The position numbers were made by a program, and so were the translations under genes. From Valencia hispanica (lineage: Eukaryota > Chordata > Actinopteri > Cyprinodontiformes > Valenciidae), in the NCBI GenBank assembly GCA_963556495.2, contig OY747715.1, positions 1,091,739 through 1,155,738 on the forward strand: a stretch of DNA of 64,000 bases, written 5' to 3'. Below the pieces are notes generated by a model. The model worked only from the letters and a program-made list of their open reading frames with translations. It had not been told where the DNA came from and did no database searches. The first letter of the stretch is position 1; the number at the start of each line of letters is the position of its first letter. Positions 1 to 13,700 of this stretch are shown here, piece after piece.

Positions 1-1104
1 CCACTCCAGTACTGGAGGTTTTCCACCTGATGATGTGAAGGTTTGTTATGGTTGAAAATATATCAGTCTTCTAAGAATAAGATGAGACTGAGTGACTCTG
101 AACCCATCCAAACCCTAAATGTATCGAGTAAATCAATGGATGGATGTGTCATAACTTTCTCCAGCTGAACAGAAACAAAACAGAACTAATTATTTTTGGA
201 CCTAAAGAGGAACGATCAACAGTCAGCACACAGCTCCAGTTAATCCAGCTAGAAACTACTGATCAGGCCTGAAATCTAGGTGTAGTAATGGACTCAGACC
301 TGAACCTCCAGGGTCACATAAAGGTCAATAACAAGGTCAGCCTTCTATCACCTGAAGAACATTTCTAGGATTAAAGGACTGATGTCACAACAGGACCTTG
401 AAAAACTCATCCATGCGTTTATCTTTAGTCGGATTGATTACTGCAACAGCGTCTTCACAGGTCTGCCTAAAAAGTCAATCAGACAGCTGCAGCTGATCCA
501 GAACGCTGCTGCTCGTGTTCCTCACTAGAACCAGGAAAGTAGAGCACATCACCCCAGTTCTAAAGTCCTTACACTGGCTCCCTGTAGCTCAGAGAATAGA
601 CTTCTAAATACTTTTACTAGTTTATAAGTCATTACATGGCTTAGCACCAAAGTATGTAGAAGATCTACAGTTACTACAGCAACCCCCCCCCCCCAGACCA
701 ATCAGGTCCTCTAATTCCAGTCGACTCAACATCCCAGAATCAGAACCAAACATGGAGAAGCAGCTTTCAGTTTCTATGCTCCTCTAATCTGGAACAAACT
801 TACAGAAAACTGCAAAGCTGCTGAAACACGGAGTTCTTTTAAATCACAACTAAAAACTGTTTAGAGCTGCCTTGGAGTAAATGACTGATGTATGTCATAT
901 GTATGAAATGTGTTCATGCTCTCTTGCTTTATTGTGCATCATGTGTAATGTGTGTTTTAATGCTAATTTGCTACTTTTACTTTTAATTTCCAATGTTATA
1001 TTCTATGTATTTTTGTTTTGTTTTTCTTTTTAAATCACCAAATCATATAAAGCACCTTGAATTACCCTGTTGTTGAAAGTGTGCCACACAAATTGCCTTG
1101 CCTT
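1..1104 (+). mobile_element. Rex1/CR1-type LINE fragment, 3' part
   Basis: Translation in broken frames gives the C-terminal part of a non-LTR reverse transcriptase: NFLQLN-K-TEL, then SRIDYCN, LIQNAA and a block where LHWLPV is expected, separated by stops and frameshifts. The copy ends in a TTGCCTTGCC-like tail near 1104, as Rex1-type elements do. It continues beyond the left edge of the window. Dead copy. Confidence 0.7.
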
Positions 1105-1105
1105 T

Positions 1106-1759
1106 AGGTAGTCAACATGTTCAGGGACGGCGGTAACTCTAACATTCCCTCCCAACCCTTCTGGCCGACACCTTAAATAGTATTTAGCGATCACTGTTGA
1201 TCTTCTTTAACCTTCTTGTTCAGTCGCTGGACAACCGATCCATGCCAGTCTGATAGTGAAGCATGAAGCGCTTTCACTGGAGGCCAGAACGTTCAGTAGA
1301 CATCCTGCTGCTCTGACGTCTGTCACCTCTGACACATCTTTATCAGGAACATCATGCTTGTTTGCTCTAACTTGACCTCGTGCCCTATGTGCATTCACTA
1401 AGACACAGAATGAATCATTAAACTTCATTACGTTGGAATATTCCTGCAACAGGTTTCATGTCCACCATATTTCCTCAGAGAGAGAAGAGCTTCAAATTTG
1501 GATCGGAGGTTTCGCAACATCCTCTTTGTCTTTGTGCTCCTTTTGGCAGCAGGGGGTGATGTTCCCTCCGGTTCCCCTGCAGCTTTAACTCCTGCCTGAC
1601 TTCTCTGAGGTCTTACAGAAATGTGCCGAGTTTGTGCCGGGTGTGTGGAATGTGTGTGGCCAGCGGTTCCGGAGTTAATAACAGAGCAGAAACGTTGTGG
1701 GAGTCTGGATGTAAGAACTGCCTGTGACGGTCCGCTCTGTCATCGTTTGTGTGTTCCAG
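1106..1759. other. Upstream flank of slco2b1
   Basis: No gene or repeat recognised. The 80-codon minus-strand open frame at 1207-1449 has no family features. The promoter and any non-coding exon of slco2b1 should lie here or be disrupted by the LINE to the left. Confidence 0.4.
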
Positions 1760-1797
1760 GTTCTGCTCTTCCATCTGGGTCCGGTCAGAGATAAAAC
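1760..1797 (+). other. slco2b1: Probable 5' untranslated part of the slco2b1 start exon
   Basis: A pyrimidine-poor but usable acceptor (gtgttccag) ends at 1759, 38 bases before the ATG. If it is used, an upstream non-coding exon exists, perhaps in the 1106-1700 stretch. Transcript data would decide; without it this could equally be continuous 5' UTR. Confidence 0.4.
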
Positions 1798-4700
1798 ATG
1801 GTGGCCAACAACATGACCTCTAACCCCGCCTCGGCCGGCCGCCGGTGGAGCCCCTTCAGGAGCATCAAGGTCTGTTTGGATTCACCTTAAATCTCTCTTG
1901 GATTTTCAATTCAGTTTATTTATATAGATTCACAACAGATGTTTCATCTCAAGGCTCTTAACAAGAAGTCATTTCAATACATTTATACAAACATTCCAAT
2001 CAGTTAAAAAGTTTCCTATTTAAGGAATCCCAGCAGATTGCGTCAGTCATTGGCGTGAGGTTGGGCCCCGTTGATGCAGACTTTCCAACCACAGCAATCC
2101 TTCAGCAATCCCTCATACTGAGCAAGCATGTAGCGACGGTGGAGAGGAAAAACTCCCCTTTAACAGGAAGAAACCTCCAACAGAACCAGGCTCAGTAGGA
2201 GCGGCCATCTGCCACGACCGTCTGGGGGTTTGAGAAGACAGAGCAGAGACACAGAAGGAACAGAAGATCTGATATAAGAGAACTTTCTATGTTACAGAAA
2301 GTAAAAAGTTGATAACAGGACACAGTGGATGTTCAGTTACTGGGAGGATCATCCCAGTCGATGCCCCCCGTCCAACAGGGCATTGCAGCCAAGCAGGATA
2401 AGCAGGAAGATTTTGACTCCATATGAAAATGAATTTGGTTGGAGCTCAGAGGATGAGATGGTGTTTGGGTGGAGGCAGGAGAAGGTGTTGATATGGATGT
2501 TGGGGATTCTAGTGCATCATCAACCTGACAGACGCAGCTGAAACCATCATTCTGTTTATAAAACATCTAACTTTGTTTCCACTCTGGGTTTAAATCTAAC
2601 TTTTCTGACTGCAGTCTGTCTGTGAAACCTCAGATTAATGAAAGATAATTCATTAGAGAATTCTCTCACTGTAAAGTCTGAAAACATTGTTAGTGTTGCT
2701 GCTGTCTGAGCCATCGGGGATTCATGAACTCGTTCTAAACTTCATCCAGTGAAAGTTTCTGGTTAAAAGATGAACTCACTGTTTTAAATTCTCGTGACTC
2801 TTTGGACATTTTGTTTTTACTTTCACATTGAAACATTCCAGCCTTTCTATTTTTCTTCCAAGCCACCAGACTTCCCTGGAATGAACCAGCATTCCCAGGG
2901 CGTTCTGATGGTTTTCCACAGATGGGAGGAAAATATAAGGAAACGAAGAGTGGATCAGGACCTTTCCTGACCTCCTCTGCTGTAACATGTGATGATCGGA
3001 GCAGACAGACAATAAAAGCTGCTGCCTAGATTCCTCTTCTCTTGGCTGACTTCCTTCCGTCGCTCTCTGCAGGTCTTTGTCCTCTGCCACAGTTTGCTGC
3101 AGCTGGCTCAGCTTTTAGTATCAGGCTACATGAAGAGCTCCATCTCCACCATCGAGAGGCGCTACGGCCTGAGCAGCCAGAAGTCAGGGATCCTGGCTGC
3201 CTTCAACGAGGTCAGTTCAGCAGCTGGGAGACGACTCGTGTCGACATGAACAAACATCTTCATTTTATCTGAAAGCAGATTTACTTTGTGTGATTTACTG
3301 TGTTTAAACAAAACCAAAAATGACTCATGATGAAGTTAGCTGAAGAGTCAGATGGAACCCGTTTAGGAACGTCCTGCTGAACGGGTTCCATCGCTACAAA
3401 CATGTAGATCTGATCCATTTAAAAATAAAATCCTTCAGACGTCACCTAATCAGGAACCAGAGTCTAGATGTTCTGGTTCTGACATCAGAGGTTCTTCAGA
3501 GAACATCCAGCATCATGGAGACCAAGGAACCCAGCAGCAGGTCAGGGAGGAGGTTCTGGTCCGGTCTAAAGCCGGGTCAGGTCCTACTCTGTTCAATCCT
3601 TCATCTGGACCTGGAGAGAGGACGGACCACCTGGACTGACCGGAGAGCTTCAATCACAGAAGCTCTGGAGGAGCTGCAGTTCACAGGACACCTATTGTTC
3701 ATGAACCCCAAGGAGGGAATCTGAGCTTCATGGAAGAGTGAAAAGAAGAAAGTTCTTGTTGAAACAAGTCCTGTCAGCAGGTTGCTCTTAGCCGCGACGA
3801 GAAACAGCCGACATGTGGAAGAAGCTGGTTGGATCAGATCAGACTAAAAGCTTTAGCTGACATGCCGACGCTGTGTGGCAGAAAACGAACGCTTCACATC
3901 AACTGTCAGTGAAACACGATGGTGGCAGCATCGTCCTGTGGGAACAGAGAAGCTGCTCAGAGTTGATGGGAAGATGGATGGAGGTGAATCGAGGAGAAGA
4001 CCTGAGACTGGGGTGGAGGTTCACCTTCCAGCAGGACCAACACCTGAACATCCAGCCAGAGTTTAGATCAAAGCAGATCCATGGGTTAGAACGGCCTAGT
4101 CAAAGTCCTGACCTGCATCCCGCTGGGAATCCGTGGTGAGTCTTGAACACTGATGTTCTAAGATGTTCTCCATCCAGTGTGGCTGAGCTGGTGGAGAAGA
4201 ACCCCAGAGGAGGTTCTGCAGGGTTCTCACTTAGACAGGTTCAATATGAAACGATGTTTTATTATGAACTTTACATTTACACTCCACTCTGTGCTGATCC
4301 ATCCAGACCAGGCGTGTCCAATCCTGGTCCTCTAGATCCACCATCCTACAAATCTTAGATGTATCCCTGCTCCAACACACCTGAATCAAGCTGTTCATTT
4401 CCCTCATCAGCAGTCTGTCAGCTCTGCAGAGGCCTTCATCTGATTCAGGTGTGATGAGAAGGTATGAACCGAAAAGTTGCTGGATGGTAGATCTCTAGGA
4501 CCAGGGTTAGACAAATCCCAACAAGCAAATCCTAAAATGTTTATGATCTGGATAAAGATCCCTGAAACGTCTAACCATTCTGCTGCGGTGCGGATTCTGT
4601 TATTCATCGGTTCCTCTGTTCTGGTGTCCAGGTGGGGAACACTGTCCTCATCGTCTTTGTCAGTTTCTTCGGCAGCCGTGTCCACCGGCCGAGGTACATC

Positions 4701-7700
4701 GGAGGCGGGGCTCTGCTGGCGTGTTTAGCCTCGCTGCTGATGGCGATGCCTCACTTCCTGAGTGGAGAGTACATCTACACGGACCGGATCAGCTGTAAGA
4801 ACTCAACTGGGCTGAAAGTGAAAGTTAGTCCTGCACTTTGAGACAGAAGTGCTTTGGTCTGTTGCTCTAAGATAAACTTGTTTCCCAACAGCGTCCAGTG
4901 ATAACAGCTCAGGTCTCTGCTTCGTCTCCTCCTCCTCTTCCTCCTCCTCGTCCAACCAGACGTGCCAGGAGCAGGACAGCTCCGCCCAGCAGGCAGCGTA
5001 CCCTCTGCTGCTTCTGGGTCAGCTGCTGCTGGGCATCGGAGCCGTTCCCATCCAGCCCTTCGGCATCTCCTACATCGACGACTACGCCAGTAGGAAGAAC
5101 TCTCCGCTTTACCTTGGTAGGAGACAGAAGAAGCCAATCATGATGGTTAACCCTGTAGCTCCTGTTTCTAACACTGGGCAGACAGTGTCGGGAAAAGTGT
5201 AGAAAGCAATGAGTCAGCGAGTCTAACTGGAGAAAATATAGCATAAAGATGAGCAATGGACGGTCGTATGGTCTGATGAGTCCAGAGCGACGGGCTCATC
5301 GGGGTTAGTAGAGAACCAGACGAAGTGATGCATCCATCATGCCTAATACTGTACCAGCCTGTGGGGGCGGAGCTGGGATCTGGGGCTGCTGCAGCTGGTC
5401 AGGTCAAAGTTCAATCAATCAATCAATCAACCTTTATTTGTGTAGCACTTTACCAACAACCATCAGCTGAACCAAAGAACTTCCCAGTGTAAGAGAAATA
5501 AAACATGAAATACAAAAAAGTTAATAAGCTAATATAATAACAGAGAATATATAAATAAGGCAGGAAGAATAAAACAATACTAGAATTACATCTATCGATA
5601 GAAACCATTATGAGTGAGGGAGAAGGGATAAAAAGCCTTTAAGTGTCAAATGCTACACGGTAAAGATGGGTCTTTAGTTCACTTTTGAAGCAGGCGAGAT
5701 CAGTGATTTTGCGAAGATGCTCTGGTAAGGCGTTCCACCGCTTTGGGCCGGCGACCCCAGAACAGCGCTCGCCCCAAGTTTTAAAGCGCACTCCAGGGAC
5801 AACCAGCAGGTATTGTCCGGCGGAGAGCAAAGACCTGCTGGGTAGATAGAAATGTAAGGTGTCACAAAGATAAGATGGAGCAAGACCATATAACGCACTA
5901 AAAACAAATGTTAAAAGTTTAAACTGAATTCTGTATTCAACCAGTAGCCAATGTAGGGAATACAGAACCGGAGTGATGTGGTCATGCTTCTGGGTGTTCG
6001 TCAACAGACGAGCTGCAGCGTTCTGGACAAGTTGTAGGCGATTTAGTAGAGTTCTATTGATTCCAAAATATAAGTTCAGCAACGTCAGCTGACTACCTGC
6101 AGATACCGAATGGCCAGGTTATCACACCAATGGAGGTTTTCTTCCCAGATATCAACACTGCGATTAATCGGCACAAAATAGTGAATAAGTGGTTCGGGTA
6201 GCAGGAGACATCGATTTGAAATGGATCGGCCTCCACAGAGTACGGACCTGAACCCCATGGAGAGTCTGTGGGATGTGCTGGAGAAGCCCCAACCGTGGGG
6301 GGTGTGGAAGTTTAAACAGCTTCACTTTTCCAGGGTTATATTTGTTCCTCTAACCCGAGTGTGCAGTTAGACTAATGAAAGCACACATAACAGTATGTTG
6401 TTGGGTGACGCCATTTAAGTCTCACATACGCTTTCTGTATACATGTTCTGGTGCTTCACTCCGACTCTCCTGGTTCTCGTGATTGTACTCTGTGCTCACG
6501 TTCAGCCTTACGTCCGTGAAGACAGAGCGAATCAAGCTCATGCCCCGCCCCCACTGTGCGCTTTGAATTTCAATTCAATTCAATTCAGTTTATTTATATA
6601 GCGCCAATTCACAACAGATGTCATCTCAAGGCACTTAACAAGAAGTCATTTCAATACATTTATACAAACATTCCAATCAGTTAAAAAGTTTCCTATTTAA
6701 GGAATCCCAGCAGATTGCGTCAGTCATTGGCGTGAGGTTGGGCAGATTTCCAACCACAGCAATCCTTCAGCAATCCCTCATACTGAGCAAGCATGTAGCG
6801 ACGGTGGAGAGGAAAAACTCCCCTTTAACAGGAAGAAACCTCCAACAGAACCAGGCTCAGTAGGAGCGGCCATCTGCCACGACCGTCTGGGGGTTTGAGA
6901 AGACAGAGCAGAAACACAGAAGGAACAGAAGATCTGATCTAAGAGAACTTTCTATGTTACAGAAAGTAAAAAGTTGATAACAGGACACAGTGGATGTTCA
7001 GTTACTGGGAGGATCATCCCAGTCGATGCCCCCCGTCCAACAGGGCATTGCAGCAAAGCAGGATACCAGACCAGGTATATCTTCTATGGAGAGAAAAACA
7101 CTGAGAGAAAACAAAGTTAACAGTCGAAATAACAGAATGTACTGTAATACAACTGGAGAGTAGTAGGAGAGAAAAGTAGCAGAGTGAAGAAAAGTGGTCA
7201 GTCTGTCCTCCAGCAGTCTAAGCCTATAGCAGCATAACTACAGAGATAGCTCAGGATGACCTTAGCCACTCTAACTATAAGCTTTATCAAAAAGGAAAGT
7301 TTTAAGCCTGGCCTTAAAAGTAAACAGAGTGTCTGCCTCACGGACTAAAGCTGGGAGCTGGTTCCACAGGAGAGGAGCCTGATAACTAAAAGATCTGCCT
7401 CCCATTGTACTTTTAGAAATCCTAGGAACTACAAGTAAACCTGCAGTCTGAGAGCAAAGTGCTCTGTTAGGAACATATGGAACAATTAGATCTCTGATGT
7501 ATGATGGAGCTGATTATTATGGGCTTTATATGTAAGAAGAAGAAGGATCTTAGATTCTATTCTGGATTTAACAGGGAGCCAATGAAGGGAAGCTAAAACA
7601 GGAGAAATGTGATCTCTCTTTTTAATATTCATCAGAACTCTTGCTGCCGCATTTTGGATCAACTGAAGGCTTTTAATGGCATTTTGTGGACTTCCTGATA

Positions 7701-10700
7701 GTAAAGAATTACAGTAGTCCAGCCTTGAGGTAACAAATGCATGGACTAGTTTCTCAGCATCACTCCTGGACAGGATGTTTCTCATTTTAGCAATATTCCG
7801 GAGGTGAAAGAAAGAAATCCTAGAAACCTGTTTAATATGGGATTTAAATGTCAAGTCTTGGTCAAAAATAACGCCGAGGTTCTTTACGTTATTACTGGGG
7901 GCCAATTTAATGCCATCCAGATGAAGTGATTGACTAATCAGTTTCTGTTTAAGAACTTCTGGTCCAAAGACAGCAACTTCTGTCTTGTCAGAATTTAAAA
8001 GCAAAAAGTTTAGGGTCATCCATGTTTTTATGTCTACCAGACATGCCTGTAATCTACCTAACTGACTGGGTTCATCAGGATTTATGGATAAATATAGTTG
8101 TGTATCATCGGCATAGCTGTGGAAATTTATCCCATGCTGTCTAATGATTCTACCAGTTGGAAGCATATATATGGTGAAAAGAATTGGTCCAAGGACAGAA
8201 CCCTGTGGAACTCCACAAGTAACCCTTGAGAGTGAAGATGATTTATCATTTAGATGAACAAACTGGAATCTATCAGACAAATATGATTTAAACCAGCCTA
8301 GTGCTGTTCCTTTGATCCCTGCAACATGTTCAAGCCTTTCTAAGAGAATATTATGATGGACTGTGTCAAAAGCAGCACTGAGATCTAACAAAACCAGAAC
8401 AGACACCAGTCCATTATCTGAGGCCATGAGAATATCATTAGTAACCTTCACCAGTGCTGTTTCAGTGCTATGATGAGCTCTAAAACCTGACTGAAACTCT
8501 TCAAACAGCTCGTTACTGTTTAGATGCTCACAGACTTGATTAGCAACTATTTTCTCAAGGACTTTGGATAAGAAAGGAAGGTTAGATATAGGTCTGTAAT
8601 TCACTAAGTCATCTTGATCAAGGGAAGGTTTCTTGAGTAAAGGTTTAATTACTGCTATTTTAAATTCCTGTGGTACGTATCCGTTTACTAAGGATAGATT
8701 CATCATATCCAAAATGGGGCCAGGAACCAAATGGAACACTTCTTTAAATAATTTGGTTGGGATTGGGTCCAAAATACAAGTTGAAGGTTTAGATGAGGCT
8801 AATATTTTTGATAATTCCGAAAGCTCGACTGAATCAAAACAGCCTAAGCACAACTGAGGTTCTACAGTTCTTTCCGATACTGACTCATTTACTGAGGAAG
8901 AAGTAATCATGTTTGGGAGGGTGCCAATGATTTTATTTTTAATAAAATTTATTTTATTTATGAAGAATCCCATAAAATCATCACTGCTAAGAGCTGGGGG
9001 AACAGTTGGCTCAACAGAGCTATGACTCTGTGTAAGTTTGGCAACTGTACTAAAAAGAAACCTAGGATTGTTTTTATTCGCCTCTATTAATGATGAAAAA
9101 TATGCTATTCTAGCTTGTCGAATGGTCTTTTTATACAGCAGTAGACTGTTATTCCAGGTTAAATAGGAATCCTCTAGATGTGTAAAGCGCCATTTTCTCT
9201 CCAACTTCCTAGTATTCTGCTTTAAAGTACGCAACTCTGCGTTGAACCAAGGAGTCAGCCTCCTATGGCTAATTACTTTCTTTGTTAAGGGGGCTACACT
9301 ATCTAATGCCAAACGCAATGAGACCCTTAACAGCACAAACTCACACCCCTACACTTCTGAAAAGCTTGCTACGCCACCGGACTCTCCTATCAGCGAATGT
9401 GTGCTGTAATCAATCCTGAAACAAAATATTAGTGTGTGGGCCTTCTCTGGACACATAGTGTAGATTTTAGGCGGTGTGGTGTTTAATGGAGCATAGAAAG
9501 CTTGGGAAGATCTTTTCTGTTTCTGGTTCTAGTGAGAGCTTCCTTAGGGTGTTGCTAGCACATTGTTGGCTTTATGTGGTTGGAGGCGAGGCAGAGGCCA
9601 GAGGGGAAGGTCCTGGTTCAAATTCTCAGAGACCGAGCCATGACGGTTCTCATGGTTCTCATGTCAGGGACTCACCTTTGACACTTGAGAGTGGAGAGCC
9701 AGTCATCTCCTCTCGGTCAGATCTGTTAACTTAACGCGGCCGGGCGATCGTGCACAAATCCCACGGCAGACTCTCCTCAGCTGGACAGCTCCATCTTCAT
9801 TCATGCAGCATACAGAGGAGGCGCGTGGGAGGCAAAGCGGGCCGTGCTTCGCTCCCAGGCTGCCCCGCCGCCTTATCAGTCCCTCCGGCCCCAAAACAAG
9901 TTTTAGAGACCAAACAAACTGCAGCTGTTTCATGGGAGCTGTCCAGCTGAAGATCCAAACTCCTTTCCATGTGAATGTTTATCATTATACAGCAAGCAGA
10001 GGATAATATTAAGAACATTGCAGAACATTATACACAGGTGACTCGAGGACACCAAAAAGATTTTACCCATCACACGGTCAGTCCCTGCAACTAAAATGCT
10101 CCAACATCACATGTACAACCAGGTTAACAATCAGAAACAACATTTATGCCCTCAGAGATGTGTTGGCATTATCGACTGTCCGAGCGCTTTTTGCTTACTT
10201 GTTTGAACAAGCTCCATTACTGCTCTATGTAGAAGTTAGAAAGTACAAAACCAAATCAGCAAGAAGTTGGGACGGTATGTTAAATTAAAATCCAACTGAA
10301 AACAGTAGTTTGTTAAATTATCTTTGACCTCTATTAAAATGAAAACAATACAGCAGCACATAATTGAATTTGTTTTTTAATTAATTCTGTTAGGGGTTTT
10401 TTTCTAAATAAGCACGTATTCTAATTTTGGTTCATGCAACACATTTCAAAGAAAGTTGGAACAGTAAAGTTTCAGGTGTTTCAGTTGTAAATTTGTCCCA
10501 TTCTTCCTGCAAACAAGTCTTAAGGTGGGCAACAGCACGGGGTCTTTGTTGTCGCACCACACATTGAGACAGGTTGGCACTGCAGGCAGGCCAGTTAAGT
10601 AGCCGTACCCTCTTCCTCCATGTGTGCAGAATATGGCATGGCATCACAGAAGTGCAAGTTACCTTTACCAAGTATTGATGATTGACTTATCACTTTGAAA

Positions 10701-13700
10701 GTACCATATTTTAATTAATTTGACGTGATCCTAATTTCTTTCTTTTTTTTCTGCAAAAACTGAGAAGTAAATGCTGATTTCTTCACAGTATTCTAATATT
10801 TTGAATCCCTATTTTCGTGGGTTTTATGAGCTGGAAGCTCAAATGATGTACAGATAAACAACTAAAAACCGTTTAAGTTGTGGGTCCTGAATCTATAATC
10901 TATGAAAGTTTAATGTTTTGAATGGAATTATGGAAATAAATCAACTTTTCCATGATATTCTGATTTTTTGGAAAGCATCTGTATGCGATTAGATGTGGAT
11001 GGACATTTTTTCTAAAAATGAGGTGGTGAGGATATTCAGTTCCCAAAAAAAAAAAAAACCTGCTGCGTGTACAAGGCCTTTATCAAACACTGTTTAAACA
11101 CTAGCCCTGCCGTTTTAAATGGCAACAAATACAGGAGTGGTGACTTTGGGCTCCTCAGATAGACTGTTATCGTAGCTTTGTGAAAAATACCTCCTTGCTC
11201 TATAAAACCAGCTTGAAGAATGGTAGGAATGGTATGTATCTGCAGGCGGTCGGTAAATAAGTCCCTCTTTGGGTCATAGCAAGTTGAGATCAGCCTGTGA
11301 GGTTCCATGAGTGTAGATCAACATTATAAAGAAGTACAGAATGTTTATGAATCTCTCGCTCTAGTCAGCAATGAACACTGATGAAGAAACAGATAATGGA
11401 TCAACTACAGAGCAGAAGCTGAGCTGCTTGTATAACTGACCTACTTTGTTTCTTGGAAATCAACATGAGCCTCAGGAGAAACTCAACAGTTTATCTGTGA
11501 GACTCCGTCATTCTAACTCTAATGTTTTTATTCTGTTTAAAGTTGATGGACAAATTAAAACCCGTCAGAATGGATTCAAACACACAAGTAACCAACAGCT
11601 CATGTCTGTATTTACTACATATTGGTCATAAACACTTCCTACACTTTATACTGTGTATATATATGGGCTGCTTGTAATACTGAGACAATAAAACAGTTGT
11701 AGAAATGCTTTTTCAATTTTTACCTCGATTAGAAGGCGAACAGGGACGTTATTTAGATCTTTAGGTGCGGTCTGAAGATTTTCATCAGGAATTAGAAACG
11801 ATGTACCTGAGCGCACATCCATGGCAGATAACATGAAACCTGTGGATCTCCACAACTAATAACTGTAAAAACAAAAAGGAAATGTTTCTATCAATGAGCT
11901 GGAATCTTCATTACTAAAAGGAAAACAGCATTTTTTAAACACAGGGCTTAAAACCCTTCATTAGGTTTTGAGTTTAAACTGCTTCTTCAGATATAAAGTT
12001 ATGTGATCATGGATTGGTGCTGTGGCATTGTAAAACGCTGCGTTTGGTTTGGAACAGGACTTAAAGTGTTTAGACATAATGGCCATCATTACATTATTAG
12101 CTGAACCCTGAAACCTGAGAACAACATCCCAACTGTGAAGTACAGAGGTGGCAGCATCATGCTGTGGGTCTGTTTTGCAGCAGGAGGAGCTGGTTCACTT
12201 CAAACACATAGATGGCATGATATCTAAATATTGATATCTAAAGATATCAGGTTCTGTGTCTGAACGTATTTCTGTGGCGTTCGCTTTTTTAAAATGCTGA
12301 TTGATTCTAAACAGTAAAATGAGATTTTTTTGTTTTATAATTGAAAGTTTTCATCTGTTTTTGGTTCTGTTTAGATTTTTATCTGTTGTTTCTTCTTCCA
12401 GGCATCCTCCTCGCCGTGACCTCCATCGGCCCGGCGTTTGGCTTCGTCACCGGCTCCTTCATGCTGCGCTACTATGTTGACTTTGACAAACTGAGCAAAG
12501 GTGAGGAAACGCTGTGCTGACGGCTCCCAGCTGGACTGAAACACAGGTTGTTTACTGCATTAAATATTACAAAAGAAAAGGGAGGACTTCCTGTTTAATT
12601 CAGGCGTTCAAAGTGAAAACAGAGAAAGGCAGATTAATGTGGGTCACTTCCTTAGAAAGAACTTGAAAGGTTGAACAAAATGTTAAAGCTACAAGAAACA
12701 AGACAAGTTAGATGGTTCAAAGTTATGCATATTGAACATTCTCAGTTAAAGTGAAAGTCTTGGTGTTTCCCATTTCTGCAGAACTTCTGTTAATCCTGAC
12801 TCCAGCTGGAGTGGGAGGAAAGTATGAGCGAACTATGCTGATGGGAAACAACAAAGGATCTTAGTTTGAGTTTGGCTCAGTTAATGAGAATCCCTAAACA
12901 CACCAGAGTTATCAAAAAAAGCTGTTACCTCTTTCCTGGAATCCAGGAGTTCCTGAGGAAAACAGCGACATCCCACAATGCTCATCTCCTTCAGTGAAAG
13001 CAGTCAACCAGACATGCAGCAGTACTGAGCCCTCGGGGTTTTCATAACAGCACCACTCGTCCTGACAATCAGTGCATCACAAGAAACAATAGAAACTCTA
13101 CAGATTTGTATGTTCCGATGTTTTATGGTGACTGAGTTATTGAGTTACTGGTCTGTTAGTGACAAACGGTTCGATGATAAATATCAGAGGTTACATTTCA
13201 CTAAAGGAGGAAGGCTGACATTTCACACTCTGACAGGAATTCGCTGATGGTTGCAGAGAGTAAAGATGACTTCAGATCAGTCAGCAGGACATCCGTCATT
13301 TCTGTCACAACAGGGACAGTTTGCAATGCTTCTTTAGATATGCTATTGTTCATTAAATATTCCTTCAGCATCTAGCAAGAAAGACCATACAAATAAATCC
13401 TTAAATTATTAAAGCAATAAGTCATTCATGCACCCCCTGCAAAACTACAGACAAAACAATCATAAAAACGTGTTAAATAAAAACATTACTCAGTATTGTT
13501 TCAGTAGATTTTAGTTTCTGTTTCTATCTGGTTGTAAAGCAGATCCGTCGTCTCTGGGTCTGTAGGAAAAACACCCGACATTGATACAGGTGTTCCACCA
13601 GTTGTTTCAGTCTTTGTTATTAATGTTGCAACAGTTTCTTTGCCAACCTGTTTGAACAAAAGCTGATTTCCTCAAGAGAAGGGTGTGTAAGCGGACGAGC

